A DNA stretch of 37,298 nucleotides from Bradyrhizobium canariense (GTDB lineage: Bacteria; Pseudomonadota; Alphaproteobacteria; Rhizobiales; Xanthobacteraceae): positions 1-37,298 of the forward strand of contig NZ_VSST01000057.1 in assembly GCF_019402665.1 (NCBI RefSeq), given 5' to 3'. A model generated the notes under the pieces. The model did not search any database, was not told the origin of the DNA, and saw only the letters and a list, made by a program, of their open reading frames with translations. The position numbers and the translations under genes were made by a program. Positions 16,462-25,052 of this stretch are shown here, in pieces (the stretch's first letter is position 1; each line of letters starts with the position of its first letter).

Positions 16462-17124
16462 TCAGCTCTCCGGAGCTGACACCGTAGCCGGCGTGCTCAG
16501 CGGAGCTCCTCCCACCGAAACTGGCCCGATAGATTTCGACTGCCGGGCGATCCGCTTACGGATCGCGGCGGACAGTCCGTAGCGCGCATGCGCTCGTCGA
16601 ACGGAGGACGTGACGTCCGACATCATGGCATTTTGCAGCGAGTCGATCTTCGCAATCAGTGTGGACAGCTGCGAAGATACCTTCCTCACATCGACCCGTT
16701 CGTCCGTGATGCTCTGTCGCAGCGAAAGCAGCACCATCGAATCCGCCTGCAGCACAGCCGCGTTTTGTTGCAATGCCTGGTTGCTCTCCTGCAGCGAAGC
16801 CGTGTGTTGCTGCTGGGTCGACTGAATATCCTTCAAGGCAGCGACAACCGGATCCGGCTTTGGCGCTGAAGCCTCTTGCCGCGGTAGCAACTCAGCCAGG
16901 CTGCTCAGATTGAGCGACGGCAAGCCGGACGGCCATGTGTAGATCGCCGCCGCGCCGTTGATGGCCAGCGCACACACCGACAGCGTCATAACCGACGTCC
17001 GGCTGGACCGCTTGACGGGTTCTGGAGCGTCCAAGCTTGCGGGTTCGTCGGCGGCGATGGCCGCAGCCAGTGCGGCAGGGTCGAGCTGTTCGACAAGGCC
17101 TTGCGTTTCGAAAGTCGCGGTCAT
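16462..17124 (-). CDS. Membrane-anchored coiled-coil protein
   Basis: This 220-residue protein has a cytoplasmic N-terminus of about 45 residues and one membrane helix (about 45-62, VMTLSVCALAINGAAAIY). A long helical, Gln/Ser-rich coiled-coil region follows (about 90-165: TQQQHTASLQESNQALQQN and onward). A basic C-terminal part contains RYGLSAAIRKRIARQSKS. The ATG at 17124 is chosen; the upstream in-frame codons are Arg-rich and less protein-like. Function is unknown. It resembles structural or scaffold proteins of the inner membrane. Confidence 0.7.
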   Translation of the reverse strand: MTATFETQGLVEQLDPAALAAAIAADEPASLDAPEPVKRSSRTSVMTLSVCALAINGAAAIYTWPSGLPSLNLSSLAELLPRQEASAPKPDPVVAALKDIQSTQQQHTASLQESNQALQQNAAVLQADSMVLLSLRQSITDERVDVRKVSSQLSTLIAKIDSLQNAMMSDVTSSVRRAHARYGLSAAIRKRIARQSKSIGPVSVGGAPLSTPATVSAPES

Positions 17125-17610
17125 GGCATTGACCCCAAATGAGCGAGCAACAGGAAGCCGTCGCCGGAACGTCCTCGCGACGGCTCCCTTACGCAGCACC
17201 CATCTACAACTGTCTAAAATTGTCGGCTTTTCAGCTTAATTTCACGTTAGCGGCCGCGGCCTGCCGCAGACCCCGCCGCCCCGGCCGACTACGGGGTCGT
17301 GCGACAGACATAACTCGCAGGCCGATGCGAGAGCTCCTCCCGAGCCCGGGACGCCGCCTCGGCCCGAAGCGGATTTTCCGAAGTTGGCACACTACGCCTG
17401 TTTTGCCCGACGCGTCAACCGGCGTCTCCGCCGGATGCAAGACCGCCGTGTGCCAAAAAGAAAGCGTTGCGCCAGCAGGACTTAGCTACTGTGCATGGGG
17501 TTGTTTTCGCGATTTTGGCCAGCGTGTGTTCGTGCGCCGGCCCCTGCCCCAAAAGCCGCGAGACAACCCGCTCAAAAAGTGTAGGATTCGACAAAACAGG
17601 GAGGAGCGGC
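17125..17610. other. Gene-poor stretch with repeat-like sequence
   Basis: No convincing gene is seen in these 486 bases. The part from about 17395 (TGTTTTGCCCGACGCGTCAA) to about 17520 (CTACTGTGCATGGGGTTGTT) resembles a dispersed sequence I remember between genes in Bradyrhizobium. Only one copy lies here, so the repeat nature cannot be shown from the window. Confidence 0.4.
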
Positions 17611-17781
17611 ATGTTTGAAATCAGCGGTTTCGACACGGCAGGAATCGTCAGCCTCAAGCGGCTGTCACTCACCGCCGCCCTCAAGAAGGCCAAGGAACTT
17701 ATCGCCGACGGGTGCTGGGGCGTTCAGGTGATTGGTCCAGGGGGCCAAGTCTACACCTCGTTCGAGGAGCAAGCCGCGTAG
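17611..17781 (+). CDS. Small hypothetical protein
   Basis: This 56-residue protein reads MFEISGFDTAGIVSLKRLSL with a helix (AALKKAKELIADG) and two beta strands (WGVQVIGPGG, QVYTSFEEQ). This is a compact alpha/beta fold of unknown function. The frame is open from 17467, but the ATG at 17611 has a strong GGAGGAG ribosome site and begins the protein-like part. Confidence 0.7.
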   Translation: MFEISGFDTAGIVSLKRLSLTAALKKAKELIADGCWGVQVIGPGGQVYTSFEEQAA

Positions 17782-17861
17782 TCCGCCCGCCTTGGGCATC
17801 ATTCGGAAAGCACCCGACCGACCGCGCGTCGCGCGCTCTGGCGGTTGCAACGATCGACGTG

Positions 17862-17898
17862 AAAACCCCAGCGCCTGGTGGAGCGCTGGGGCGTTTTC
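17862..17898. terminator. Intrinsic terminator hairpin
   Basis: CCCCAGCGC and GCGCTGGGG form a perfect 9-bp stem around 8 bases. CGTTTTC follows on the plus strand and a matching AAAA precedes, so it could work in both directions. It ends the small gene at 17611-17781. The remaining bases up to 18090 hold nothing else I can support. Confidence 0.8.
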
Positions 17899-18090
17899 AA
17901 AATATCAATTGGTGAAGCAATGAGGCCTTCGTAGCAGCGATCTCGGCCATCGCTTGTGAACTGCTTCACACGTCCTTCGATCTTTCCACACCTTGACGAG
18001 GCTCAACTGCCGCACGCCGTGCCGTTGCCAATCAACTCGTTTGGGAGCACGCTCTCTCCAGGCGCGCAGACGCCACTCAGGGAGAAAGCC

Positions 18091-18333
18091 ATGAAGGACA
18101 CGGGCCTGGATCATCGCCACCGCGACAAGGATGGCGCGATCAGCAAGAAGCACGGCAACACGCTGGTCGGTACGTTGCGCAAGATCTACGGCAAGGGTTT
18201 TGCTGCCGGTTATCCGGATACGACTGAACTCAGCGAGGTCCTGCACCAGCTGAACGAGACATCGCTCAGCCAGTTGCGACGCGATCACGACACCGGGCAT
18301 CTCGGCCACAAGATCGACCACGTCCCGAAGTGA
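18091..18333 (+). CDS. Small hypothetical protein
   Basis: This 80-residue protein is rich in His, Asp and Lys. It begins MKDTGLDHRHRDKDGAISKK and continues NTLVGTLRKIYGKGFAAG, then ends with an amphipathic helix and DTGHLGHKIDHVPK. I recall it as a widespread small protein of Alphaproteobacteria, often in accessory regions, with no assigned function. The ATG at 18091 has AGGGAGAAAGCC directly before it, a good ribosome site. The longer open frame from 17956 is rejected. Confidence 0.75.
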   Translation: MKDTGLDHRHRDKDGAISKKHGNTLVGTLRKIYGKGFAAGYPDTTELSEVLHQLNETSLSQLRRDHDTGHLGHKIDHVPK

Positions 18334-18455
18334 GGGACTTCCCCTAGTCCCAACTTCAGGTAGACGATTCAACTTCGCTGCCGGTGGTCTCGCCGAACTT
18401 GCCGTTTGAGCTCTCGCAGCCCGAGCGCTAGGATGAGCCTTTTACGGAGGCTCAT

Positions 18456-18695
18456 TTGAAACAGTTCATGATCATCACCGCCATTGCACTCGCCGTGACG
18501 GCTCCCGCCCGCTCGCAGGCTCTCGTCGATCCCAACAAGGTTGCACCCGAATATCGCGAGGCGGCAGAGAAGCGGCGGGCCGAGCAGATGCGGCAGCGCG
18601 AATGTGCGCTGAAGGCGGATCTCGAGAAGGTGCTGCCCAGGGATCGCACCGTCTATCTCAACCATTGCCTGGACACGATAGCGGCCAAGCAATAG
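18456..18695 (+). CDS. Small secreted protein
   Basis: This 79-residue protein starts with a signal peptide (MKQFMIITAIALAVTAPARS). The mature part is charged and helical (EYREAAEKRRAEQMRQREC) with two Cys (CALKAD and NHCLD) that could form a disulfide. The start is TTG at 18456, supported by ACGGAGG with six bases between. Function is unknown; the location is probably periplasmic. Confidence 0.7.
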   Translation: MKQFMIITAIALAVTAPARSQALVDPNKVAPEYREAAEKRRAEQMRQRECALKADLEKVLPRDRTVYLNHCLDTIAAKQ

Positions 18696-18800
18696 GCGGC
18701 TGTTCAAGCGGCTTGAGGTCGCCGACGCGTTCAAGCTTTCTTCAGACATTTGGGATCACCTGACGATCCATTTCCATCAGTCATTGTCGATCGACCGCGC

Positions 18801-19091
18801 ATGAGTTTCGTCCAGATTCAGTGCACGCGCTGCAAGACCGTGTTCCGCGACCGCGCGGGACGGTTGCAGGACGGCTATTCCAGGCAATGTCCGAGCTGCG
18901 AGGTGGTGCTGTTCTTCGCGGAGGATTCGCCGAACCCTCAGGTCAAGCAGGCCATGAAGCGCGCGCGCCAGGCTCGCAAGGAGCAGCGCGAAACCGAAAT
19001 GGCCAGGATCTCCGCGCCGCAAGCGCGCGCCAATTTTTCGCGGGCCCACACCGGGCGGATACAGCTCTCATCGGAGGACGACGGGGACTAG
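18801..19091 (+). CDS. Zinc-ribbon protein, hypothetical
   Basis: This 96-residue protein opens with a zinc ribbon: C8-C11 (IQCTRCKTVF) and C30-C33 (RQCPSCEVVLFF). A basic helical segment (QAMKRARQARKEQRETEMA) and an acidic end (SSEDDGD) follow. The basic helix could bind nucleic acid. The ATG at 18801 is preferred because the frame upstream to 18750 adds only Pro/Asp-rich residues. It is convergent with the Nudix gene, whose stop is 2 bp away. Confidence 0.7.
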   Translation: MSFVQIQCTRCKTVFRDRAGRLQDGYSRQCPSCEVVLFFAEDSPNPQVKQAMKRARQARKEQRETEMARISAPQARANFSRAHTGRIQLSSEDDGD

Positions 19092-19092
19092 C

Positions 19093-19479
19093 TCACCCGC
19101 GCTTCCGCGGAAACAGGCGGTCGCGGATGTAGCGCGAGGTCGGCGTCAGGCGGATGCCGCGCGGCTTCTGCCAGACGGCGCGATCAATCTCGTGCTTGTC
19201 GCCGATCGCGAGCCTGCCCTTGGCGCCCTTGGCGATGAAGATCGCGTCGCTCATCTTGCGGCCGGAGCGCTTGTTCCTGGTCGTCACTTCCTTCCAGAGG
19301 CTGATCCGGCCGAGCTTCAGCTTGGGCAGCTCTTCCTTGATTTCCCGCCGCAGGCAGTCCTTGTCGGATTCGCGCGCCCGCTTGCGGCCGCCCGGAAACA
19401 TCCACAGGCCGTCCGACCGCCGTCTGACCAACAAGACCTTGCCGCGCTTGGCGGCAACCAGTTTGGAAGACTTCGCCAT
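19093..19479 (-). CDS. Nudix hydrolase
   Basis: This 128-residue protein carries a Nudix box at about residues 31-54: G31, E37, then RREIKEE (44-50) supply the metal-binding glutamates. The usual glycine after the EE pair is replaced by Pro. Nudix enzymes cleave nucleoside diphosphates linked to another group; the substrate cannot be told from this sequence. The ATG at 19479 is chosen. The frame is open 30 codons further, across a perfect inverted repeat (19517-19540) that looks like an operator rather than coding sequence. Confidence 0.85.
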   Translation of the reverse strand: MAKSSKLVAAKRGKVLLVRRRSDGLWMFPGGRKRARESDKDCLRREIKEELPKLKLGRISLWKEVTTRNKRSGRKMSDAIFIAKGAKGRLAIGDKHEIDRAVWQKPRGIRLTPTSRYIRDRLFPRKRG

Positions 19480-19516
19480 GTCCGCCGTAATCGAAAATAG
19501 AATCGAGCCCATGGTA

Positions 19517-19540
19517 ACTTGTCTAGTCCGATAGACAAGT
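19517..19540. promoter_or_regulatory. Perfect inverted repeat upstream of the Nudix gene
   Basis: ACTTGTCTA and TAGACAAGT are perfect 9-bp arms around GTCCGA, 38 bp before the Nudix start. The size and spacing suit a TetR- or LacI-type dimer site. The repeat differs from the two sites near the TetR gene at 35338. Confidence 0.5.
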
Positions 19541-19624
19541 TCGGGATCGATCTTGATCATATGGGGCAACGCCGCCAGGTCTGATTGAACCCGGCAGGCC
19601 GATCCCGCCGTTCGAGGCGCCGGA

Positions 19625-20734
19625 TCAGCCCTCGCCCGCCGCCGTCCCCGCCCTCGACCCCGCCTCTGCCCGGTCCTCCGTCCTGATCCAGGCCATCATC
19701 ATCTCCCAGGCCACCGACAGGATGATGGGGCCGATGAACAGCCCGACGATGCCGTGGGCGAGCGTGCCGCCAATCACGCCGACGAAGATGACGATGGTCG
19801 GCGTGGTCAGGCCGCGCCCCATCACCAGCGGCTTCAACATGGTGTCGAGGAAGCCGACGACGACGAGAAACACGGTGAGCAGCAGCGCGGTAGTGACGTC
19901 CTTGGCGGTCCAGATCCAGATGATCACCGGCAGCAGCACCAGGAAGGCGCCGATCTGCACGATCGAGAGCAGCAGCACGATGAAGGCGAGCAGGCCTGCG
20001 CTCGGCACCGCGGCAAGCTTGAAGCCGATGCCGGCGAGCAATGCCTGCACGATCGCGACGCCGATCACGCCTTGCGCCACGGCGCGGATGGTCGCGCCCG
20101 CGAGCCCCAGGAAATGCTCGCTCTGTTCGGGCACGATGCGAAACAGGAAACCGCGGCCGGCCGCAACCAGCCTCGGCCCGTGCGGAAACAGGAAGCCGGC
20201 CACGAATACCGAGACCAAGAACTGGAGCGTGCCGACGCCTGCATCGCCCGCGAGCGACAAGAGCGGTCCCGCCAGCGGCTGGAGATACGGCGCCACCTCG
20301 CGCAGCACCGCGCGGATGTTGTTGTAAGCCTGCTCCCAGAGGTCGAATAGCCAGGGGCCAACGACCGGCCACGACTTCAGCTGCTCCGGCGCCGATTGAA
20401 GCGCGAGGTCGCCGGTGCCGAGCTGGTGCGCCAGTTCGCGCACGCCGTCCACTGCACTGATGCCGAGCCAGGTCGCAGGACCGATGACGATGCCGAGCGT
20501 GATCAGGGTCAGGATCGCCGCTGCGGTCTTGGGCCGGCCGCCCAGGATCTTGGCGACCCAGCTGAAGGCCGGGTAGAAGGCAACCGCGAGCACGCCGCTC
20601 CAGGCAAGGATCGGCACGAAGGGGCGGATGATCAGGAAGGTCCAGATGATCAGCAGGCCGAGCAGGCCGACGCGGATCACGAGCTGGATGATGTCCTCGC
20701 CCGTCAGGAGCTGACGCAGACTTTTCACGGGCAC
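19625..20734 (-). CDS. AI-2E family transporter
   Basis: This 369-residue inner-membrane protein has about eight membrane helices and the AI-2E transporter (formerly UPF0118/PerM) layout. It has an N-terminal pair of helices (RVGLLGLLIIWTFLIIRPF, then AWSGVLAVAFYPAFSW), an extended periplasmic segment in the middle, and C-terminal helices with PTIVIFVGVIGGTLAHGIVG and LFIGPIILSVAWEM. Substrates of most members are unknown. The start is taken at GTG 20734, with AAGGAAA upstream. A second GTG at 20728 is about equally good. The ATG-like codon 26 positions upstream would add residues unlike the family. Confidence 0.88.
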   Translation of the reverse strand: MPVKSLRQLLTGEDIIQLVIRVGLLGLLIIWTFLIIRPFVPILAWSGVLAVAFYPAFSWVAKILGGRPKTAAAILTLITLGIVIGPATWLGISAVDGVRELAHQLGTGDLALQSAPEQLKSWPVVGPWLFDLWEQAYNNIRAVLREVAPYLQPLAGPLLSLAGDAGVGTLQFLVSVFVAGFLFPHGPRLVAAGRGFLFRIVPEQSEHFLGLAGATIRAVAQGVIGVAIVQALLAGIGFKLAAVPSAGLLAFIVLLLSIVQIGAFLVLLPVIIWIWTAKDVTTALLLTVFLVVVGFLDTMLKPLVMGRGLTTPTIVIFVGVIGGTLAHGIVGLFIGPIILSVAWEMMMAWIRTEDRAEAGSRAGTAAGEG

Positions 20735-20875
20735 GGCTTTCCTTGCGGCATTGACGCGGGTTCCGGCATTTGCGCGGCCCAGCGTTATTGCCAGCCGCGC
20801 ACCCGGCGTCAAGACGACCGGGCCGGCCCGAGCCGGTGATTAGGAACGCATCGGGCCATTCGGCATTCCGAGACG

Positions 20876-21094
20876 ATGGCACGCCGCCCCAGAGAGCCCG
20901 TCGCACATGCGGGAATTCACCGCGGCATCCACTTTTCCCTGAAGCCAAACGCCGCACCGGGCTATTGGCGCTACGCCTATGCCGTCGGCGACAGGGCCCG
21001 CTCCGGGCGCGTGCAAGGCAGGCTGCCGTTGCTCGCCATCAGGCGCGTACAGATGCGCATCGACCGCGACATGCGGAGCATTAACGACGGTTAA
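20876..21094 (+). CDS. Small hypothetical protein
   Basis: This 72-residue basic protein reads MARRPREPVAHAGIHRGIHF, then SLKPNAAPGYWRYAYAVGDR and LLAIRRVQMRIDRDM. The beta-rich centre and C-terminal helix look protein-like. I recall similar short proteins in Bradyrhizobium, function unknown. The ATG follows a weak GAGA. It is followed on the same strand by a zinc-ribbon gene. Confidence 0.55.
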   Translation: MARRPREPVAHAGIHRGIHFSLKPNAAPGYWRYAYAVGDRARSGRVQGRLPLLAIRRVQMRIDRDMRSINDG

Positions 21095-21178
21095 CCGGAT
21101 TTCGTCCAACCGGTTTACGCCGATGCAAAGGCGCGCACCTACGCTTCCATCGAGGTCCCCCAAACCACTTTCGGTGCA

Positions 21179-21406
21179 ATGGCCAATACCATCTGGACGA
21201 TCGAAGAATTCACCTGCGCGGGTTGCGGCATGAACTACACCGCGACAAGGGAGGAGCACGCAGAAGTGCATTCCGGCAGCTTCAAGTGCAGGATCTGCAG
21301 CGGCGTGGTGCACACCTGGTCCGGCAAGCACCATTTCTTCGGCTGGGAAGCGGTGAAGGCCAAGCCACCCGTGTTCGGAAGGCGCTGGGCCGGGGTGCCG
21401 TGGTAG
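21179..21406 (+). CDS. Small zinc-ribbon protein
   Basis: This 75-residue protein has C13-C16 (FTCAGCGMNYTATREEH) and C37-C40 (FKCRICSGVVHTW), a clear zinc-ribbon arrangement. It is followed by a Trp-rich end. The ATG at 21179 opens MANTIWTIEEF. Function is unknown. It may bind nucleic acid or another protein. Confidence 0.7.
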   Translation: MANTIWTIEEFTCAGCGMNYTATREEHAEVHSGSFKCRICSGVVHTWSGKHHFFGWEAVKAKPPVFGRRWAGVPW

Positions 21407-21480
21407 GCCAACCGACGAAGCCGGCAAGCTGAGGCTGTTCTGCGACGGCGGCCAGGGAGCAACGCTGCGGCCGTCGTGGC

Positions 21481-22421
21481 CTAGCTGTGAAGTTGCGCGT
21501 TGAGGCCCTCCCAATTTGGCGTACGTTTGGTTGCCTCGATCGCACCGCTCTGGGAATTACGACGAAACAGAAGGCCCTTCTGGCCTGATAGTTCTCTGGC
21601 TTTCAGGATTCGGCCATCTTCCAGAAGGATGCGCGCGCCCGCCGTGACATAACAGCCGGCTTCGACGATACAATCGTCACCCAATGAAATGCCGATGCCG
21701 GCGTTGGCTCCGATCAGGCAGCGCTCACCAACTGTGACCCTCTCTTTCCCTCCTCCGGACAGAGTGCCCATGATCGATGCTCCGCCGCCAACGTCGCTGC
21801 CGCTTCCCACAACCACACCGGCGCTAATGCGGCCCTCGACCATGCAGGGGCCGAGCGTACCGGCGTTGAAATTGCAAAAGCCCTCATGCATGACGGTTGT
21901 GCCCGGCGCCAGGTAGGCTCCGAGCCTTACACGGTCCGCATCTGCAATTCTCACGTCCGCAGGCGTCACATAATCCGTCATGCGCGGAAACTTATCGATG
22001 CCTGCCACCTCAAACGCGAGGGCACGCTTTCGCGCCACCATTCGCGCTTCCGGGACACGAGAGCATTCACAGGGACCGAGTGTCGTCCAGGCAACGTTGG
22101 GCAAAAGACCGAAAATTCCTTCAAGATTCAGGCAATGGGGCTGGACGAGCCGGTGGCTCAGGAGATGAAGTCGAAGATAGGCGTCGTGCACATCAGTCGG
22201 CGCAGATGCAAGAGAGTGAATTTCTGTACGAATGGAAACGATCTCGACATCGCGGATATCATCGTGTCGCGCATATCCGTCCGCCGATGCACCCAACGAT
22301 CTGACGATCTCGTCGCTCGTCAGCCGTACCGTCACGGCCTTGTCGGCCGCCACAACCAGGCGCAGCCGAGGAAACCAGTCGCAAATCCCTCACCACTCGC
22401 GCCCCTCAGCTCCATCGTCAT
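21481..22421 (-). pseudogene. dapD: Actinobacterial-type tetrahydrodipicolinate N-succinyltransferase, apparent frameshift near the N-terminus
   Basis: DapD succinylates tetrahydrodipicolinate in the lysine/diaminopimelate pathway. The main frame (GTG at 22353 to 21481, 290 residues) has DAYLRLHLLSHRLV, KFPRMTDYVTPADVRIADAD, GTTVMHEGFCNFNAGTLG, VEGRISAGVVVGSGSDVGGG, the hexapeptide-repeat helix, and LLFRRNSQSGAIE near the end. This is the long DapD form of actinobacteria and Pseudomonas, not the usual rhizobial one. The true start appears to be the ATG at 22421 (or 22415), read as MTMELRGASGEGFATG in another frame, matching the usual GAAG-like start. The main frame then resumes with DWFP. A one- or two-base shift at about 22375-22390 thus separates the two parts. 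A shorter GTG-started protein could still be made. The gene is probably acquired. Confidence 0.7.
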
Positions 22422-22604
22422 TTGAATGTCTCACACTATGATCCCAGACGCAGTGCATACGCGTTCCCGGCGAAATGGCAACTTCTGGTGGCTCAAAGGC
22501 GATCGCCCGGATTTGGCGAGCCAGACGCGGCTGCGCGAACTGCGACTTCTACTTCGTTCCATCGCCGGCTACACTCCTCTCCCTGCAATCAAAATCGATC
22601 CGCA

Positions 22605-24653
22605 ATGACCTCACCCTTCGTTCCCCAGATCGCCCTCTACCGCAACTGGCTCGCCGAGCAGCGCGGCCTCACCTTCGCGACCTACGAAGACATGCGACAA
22701 TGGTCGGTGCGCGATCTCGACGGGTTCTGGCACAGCATCTGGGACTATTACGATCTGCAATCGCCCACGCCGTTTGCGGCGGTGATCACCGAGCGCAAGA
22801 TGCCCGGCGCGATCTGGTTTCCTGGCGCCCAGGTCAACTATGCCCGGCAGGTGTTCCGCCATGTGGATGCGGCTGACGCCGCCGGCCTGCCCGCGATCGT
22901 CAGCTGCGGCGAGGACGGCAAGCTTTACGAGACGAGCTGGCCGGAGCTGCGGCGCAAGGCGGCCGCGCTCGCGCTGCACCTGAAAGCAAAAGGCATCAAG
23001 CCCGGCGACCGCGTCGCCGCCTATCTGCCCAACATCCCCGAGACCATCATCGCATTCCTGGCGAGCGCCAGCATCGGCGCGGTCTGGAGCGTGTGCGCGC
23101 CCGATATGGCCGCGCCTGCCGTGATCGACCGCTTCAAGCAGATCGAACCCAAAGTGCTGATTGCCTGCGACGCCGTCACCTATGCCGGCCGCCGGCACGA
23201 TCGCAAAGACGTCCTCGCCGAGCTGCGGCGATCGCTGCCGACGGTCGAGCACGTCATCCTGCACAGCGAGGCCGTCGCGCCCGCAGCGGCGGACGCCCTG
23301 CTCTCCGAGATCGTCGCAACAACGGGCGCGGAGATCGACGCGTTCGAGCCGGTCTGGCTGCCGTTCGATCATCCGCTCTGGATCGTCTATTCCAGCGGTA
23401 CCACCGGCCTGCCGAAGCCGATCGTGCACGGCCATGGCGGCATCGTCATCGTGGTGCTGGCGCTGCTGGGATTGCACAACGATCTCGGCTGCTCATACCA
23501 CGAGAACTCGTTCGGCGAGCGCTATCACTGGTACTCTTCGACCGGCTGGATCATGTGGAACAGCCAGGTCGGCGGCCTGCTCAGCGGCACCACCTGCTGC
23601 ATCTTCGACGGCAGCCCCGGCGGCGCCAGAGACAAGCCGGACTGGACCACACTGTGGCGCTTCGTCGCGCAGTCGAAAGCGACCTTCTTCGGTGCGGGCG
23701 CCGCGTTCTTCGCCAACTGCGTCAAGGCCGAGATCGATCTCGCCGCCGCCGGTGATCTCTCACAGCTTCGATGTCTCGGCTCGACCGGCTCTCCGCTGAG
23801 CGCCGACACGCAAGCGTGGTTCAACGACCGCTTCGCGGCGCTCTCGAAAGCCAACGGCAGCAAGGCGCAGGCCGATATCTGGTGGGCCAACATCTCCGGC
23901 GGCACGGATTTCGCCGGCGCCTTCATTGGCGGAAATCGCGAACTGCCGCAGACGCCGGGCGCGATGCAGTGCCGTCTGCTGGGTGCTGCCGTGGAAGCCT
24001 TCGACGAACAGGGCCGCGCCGTCATCGGCGAGGTCGGCGAGCTCGTCTGCACCGAGCCGATGCCGTCGATGCCGCTCTATTTCTGGAACGACAAGGGCGA
24101 TGCGCGCTATCGGGCGAGCTATTTCGAGACCTATCCGGACAATTTCGACGGCAGCGGCCGCGGGCCGGTGTGGCGGCATGGCGACTGGCTCAAGGTCGAC
24201 CCGGACGGCTCCTGCATCATCTATGGCCGCAGCGATGCCACCATCAACCGGCATGGCCTGCGCATGGGCACGAGCGAACTCTATTCCGCGATCGAGGCCC
24301 TGCCCGAGGTGCTGGATTCCCTCGTCGTCGATCTCGAATATCTCGGCCGTGACAGCTACATGCCGCTGTTCGTGGTGCTGCGCGAAGGCGTCGCCTTCGA
24401 CGGCGCAATGCAGGCGAAGATCAACAAGGCGATCGAGGCCGGCCTCTCGCGCCGTTTCCTGCCCAACGAGATTCTTGCGGTCGCCGAAATTCCGCGCACG
24501 CTCTCGGGCAAGAAGCAGGAACTGCCGATCAAGAAGCTGCTGCTCGGCCAGCCCGTCGAGAAGGTCATCAACCGGGAGGCGATGGCCAATCCCGCCTGCC
24601 TCGACTGGTATCTCGCCTTCGCACGCGACTATGTGGCGCGGACCGAGACTTGA
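22605..24653 (+). CDS. Acetoacetyl-CoA synthetase
   Basis: This enzyme activates acetoacetate with ATP and CoA, feeding poly-beta-hydroxybutyrate and ketone-body turnover in the cytoplasm. From the ATG at 22605 it has 682 residues, close to the family length. Seen in order: the acetoacetyl-CoA synthetase N-terminal part (FWHSIWDYYDLQS), the AMP-binding loop IVYSSGTTGLPKPIVHGHGG (about 262), the WYSSTGWIMWN motif, GDWLKVDPDGSCIIYGRSDA, RMGTSELYSAIEALPEV (about 553) and the catalytic lysine in LSGKKQELPIKK (about 635). The frame is open 61 codons upstream, but those codons are not family-like. The gene is divergent from dapD with about 180 bp between. Confidence 0.92.
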   Translation: MTSPFVPQIALYRNWLAEQRGLTFATYEDMRQWSVRDLDGFWHSIWDYYDLQSPTPFAAVITERKMPGAIWFPGAQVNYARQVFRHVDAADAAGLPAIVSCGEDGKLYETSWPELRRKAAALALHLKAKGIKPGDRVAAYLPNIPETIIAFLASASIGAVWSVCAPDMAAPAVIDRFKQIEPKVLIACDAVTYAGRRHDRKDVLAELRRSLPTVEHVILHSEAVAPAAADALLSEIVATTGAEIDAFEPVWLPFDHPLWIVYSSGTTGLPKPIVHGHGGIVIVVLALLGLHNDLGCSYHENSFGERYHWYSSTGWIMWNSQVGGLLSGTTCCIFDGSPGGARDKPDWTTLWRFVAQSKATFFGAGAAFFANCVKAEIDLAAAGDLSQLRCLGSTGSPLSADTQAWFNDRFAALSKANGSKAQADIWWANISGGTDFAGAFIGGNRELPQTPGAMQCRLLGAAVEAFDEQGRAVIGEVGELVCTEPMPSMPLYFWNDKGDARYRASYFETYPDNFDGSGRGPVWRHGDWLKVDPDGSCIIYGRSDATINRHGLRMGTSELYSAIEALPEVLDSLVVDLEYLGRDSYMPLFVVLREGVAFDGAMQAKINKAIEAGLSRRFLPNEILAVAEIPRTLSGKKQELPIKKLLLGQPVEKVINREAMANPACLDWYLAFARDYVARTET

Positions 24654-24746
24654 GGGGGAGATCGCCCCAATTGCGCCGATGCCGTTTGGACTCCGTTCAC
24701 CGATCGCCGCTAGAGCAGGATGGATCTTCCGCAACGAACGCGCGCC

Positions 24747-25049
24747 ATGGCCGACCTCAACGCCGTCCTCACCAGGCTCAACGACCGTTTGCTCCGCCTC
24801 GAGGGCGAGCTGTTCGTGCTGCGCTCGCTGGCCCGCGCGACGCTGACGGCGGGCGATGACCACGCGGCGCGAATGCGCAAGCTGGTCGAGGCCGCAAAGG
24901 TCGCGCTCGACGACGAGGCCACGCGCCCCCTCGACAAGCCGACGCGCAAATATGTCGATGCGGCGACCGCGCTGGTAGAGGAATTGCTGGTCGAGCCGAC
25001 CTCGGCGCGGCCGTTGTTCACCGTCATCGACGGCGGCCGGCGCGACTGA
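24747..25049 (+). CDS. Small helical hypothetical protein
   Basis: This 100-residue, all-helical-looking protein reads MADLNAVLTRLNDRLLRLEG, then ELFVLRSLARATLTAGDDHA, and ends LFTVIDGGRRD. It may form a dimer through its N-terminal heptad-like helix. An in-frame ATG at 24720 would add nine residues, but AGCAGG is too close to it to be a good ribosome site. It is tail-to-tail with the next minus-strand gene, 3 bp away. Function is unknown. Confidence 0.65.
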   Translation: MADLNAVLTRLNDRLLRLEGELFVLRSLARATLTAGDDHAARMRKLVEAAKVALDDEATRPLDKPTRKYVDAATALVEELLVEPTSARPLFTVIDGGRRD

Positions 25050-25052
25050 GCG

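Noticed and set aside
17139..17618. A 159-codon plus-strand frame
   Set aside because: Its translation has no helix or strand pattern, and it runs through repeat-like sequence before a well-started small gene in another frame.
12228..18800. An integrative element with attachment sites flanking the accessory genes
   Set aside because: No integrase gene and no second copy of the tRNA-Lys 3' end could be found by eye, so only a possible old island is claimed.
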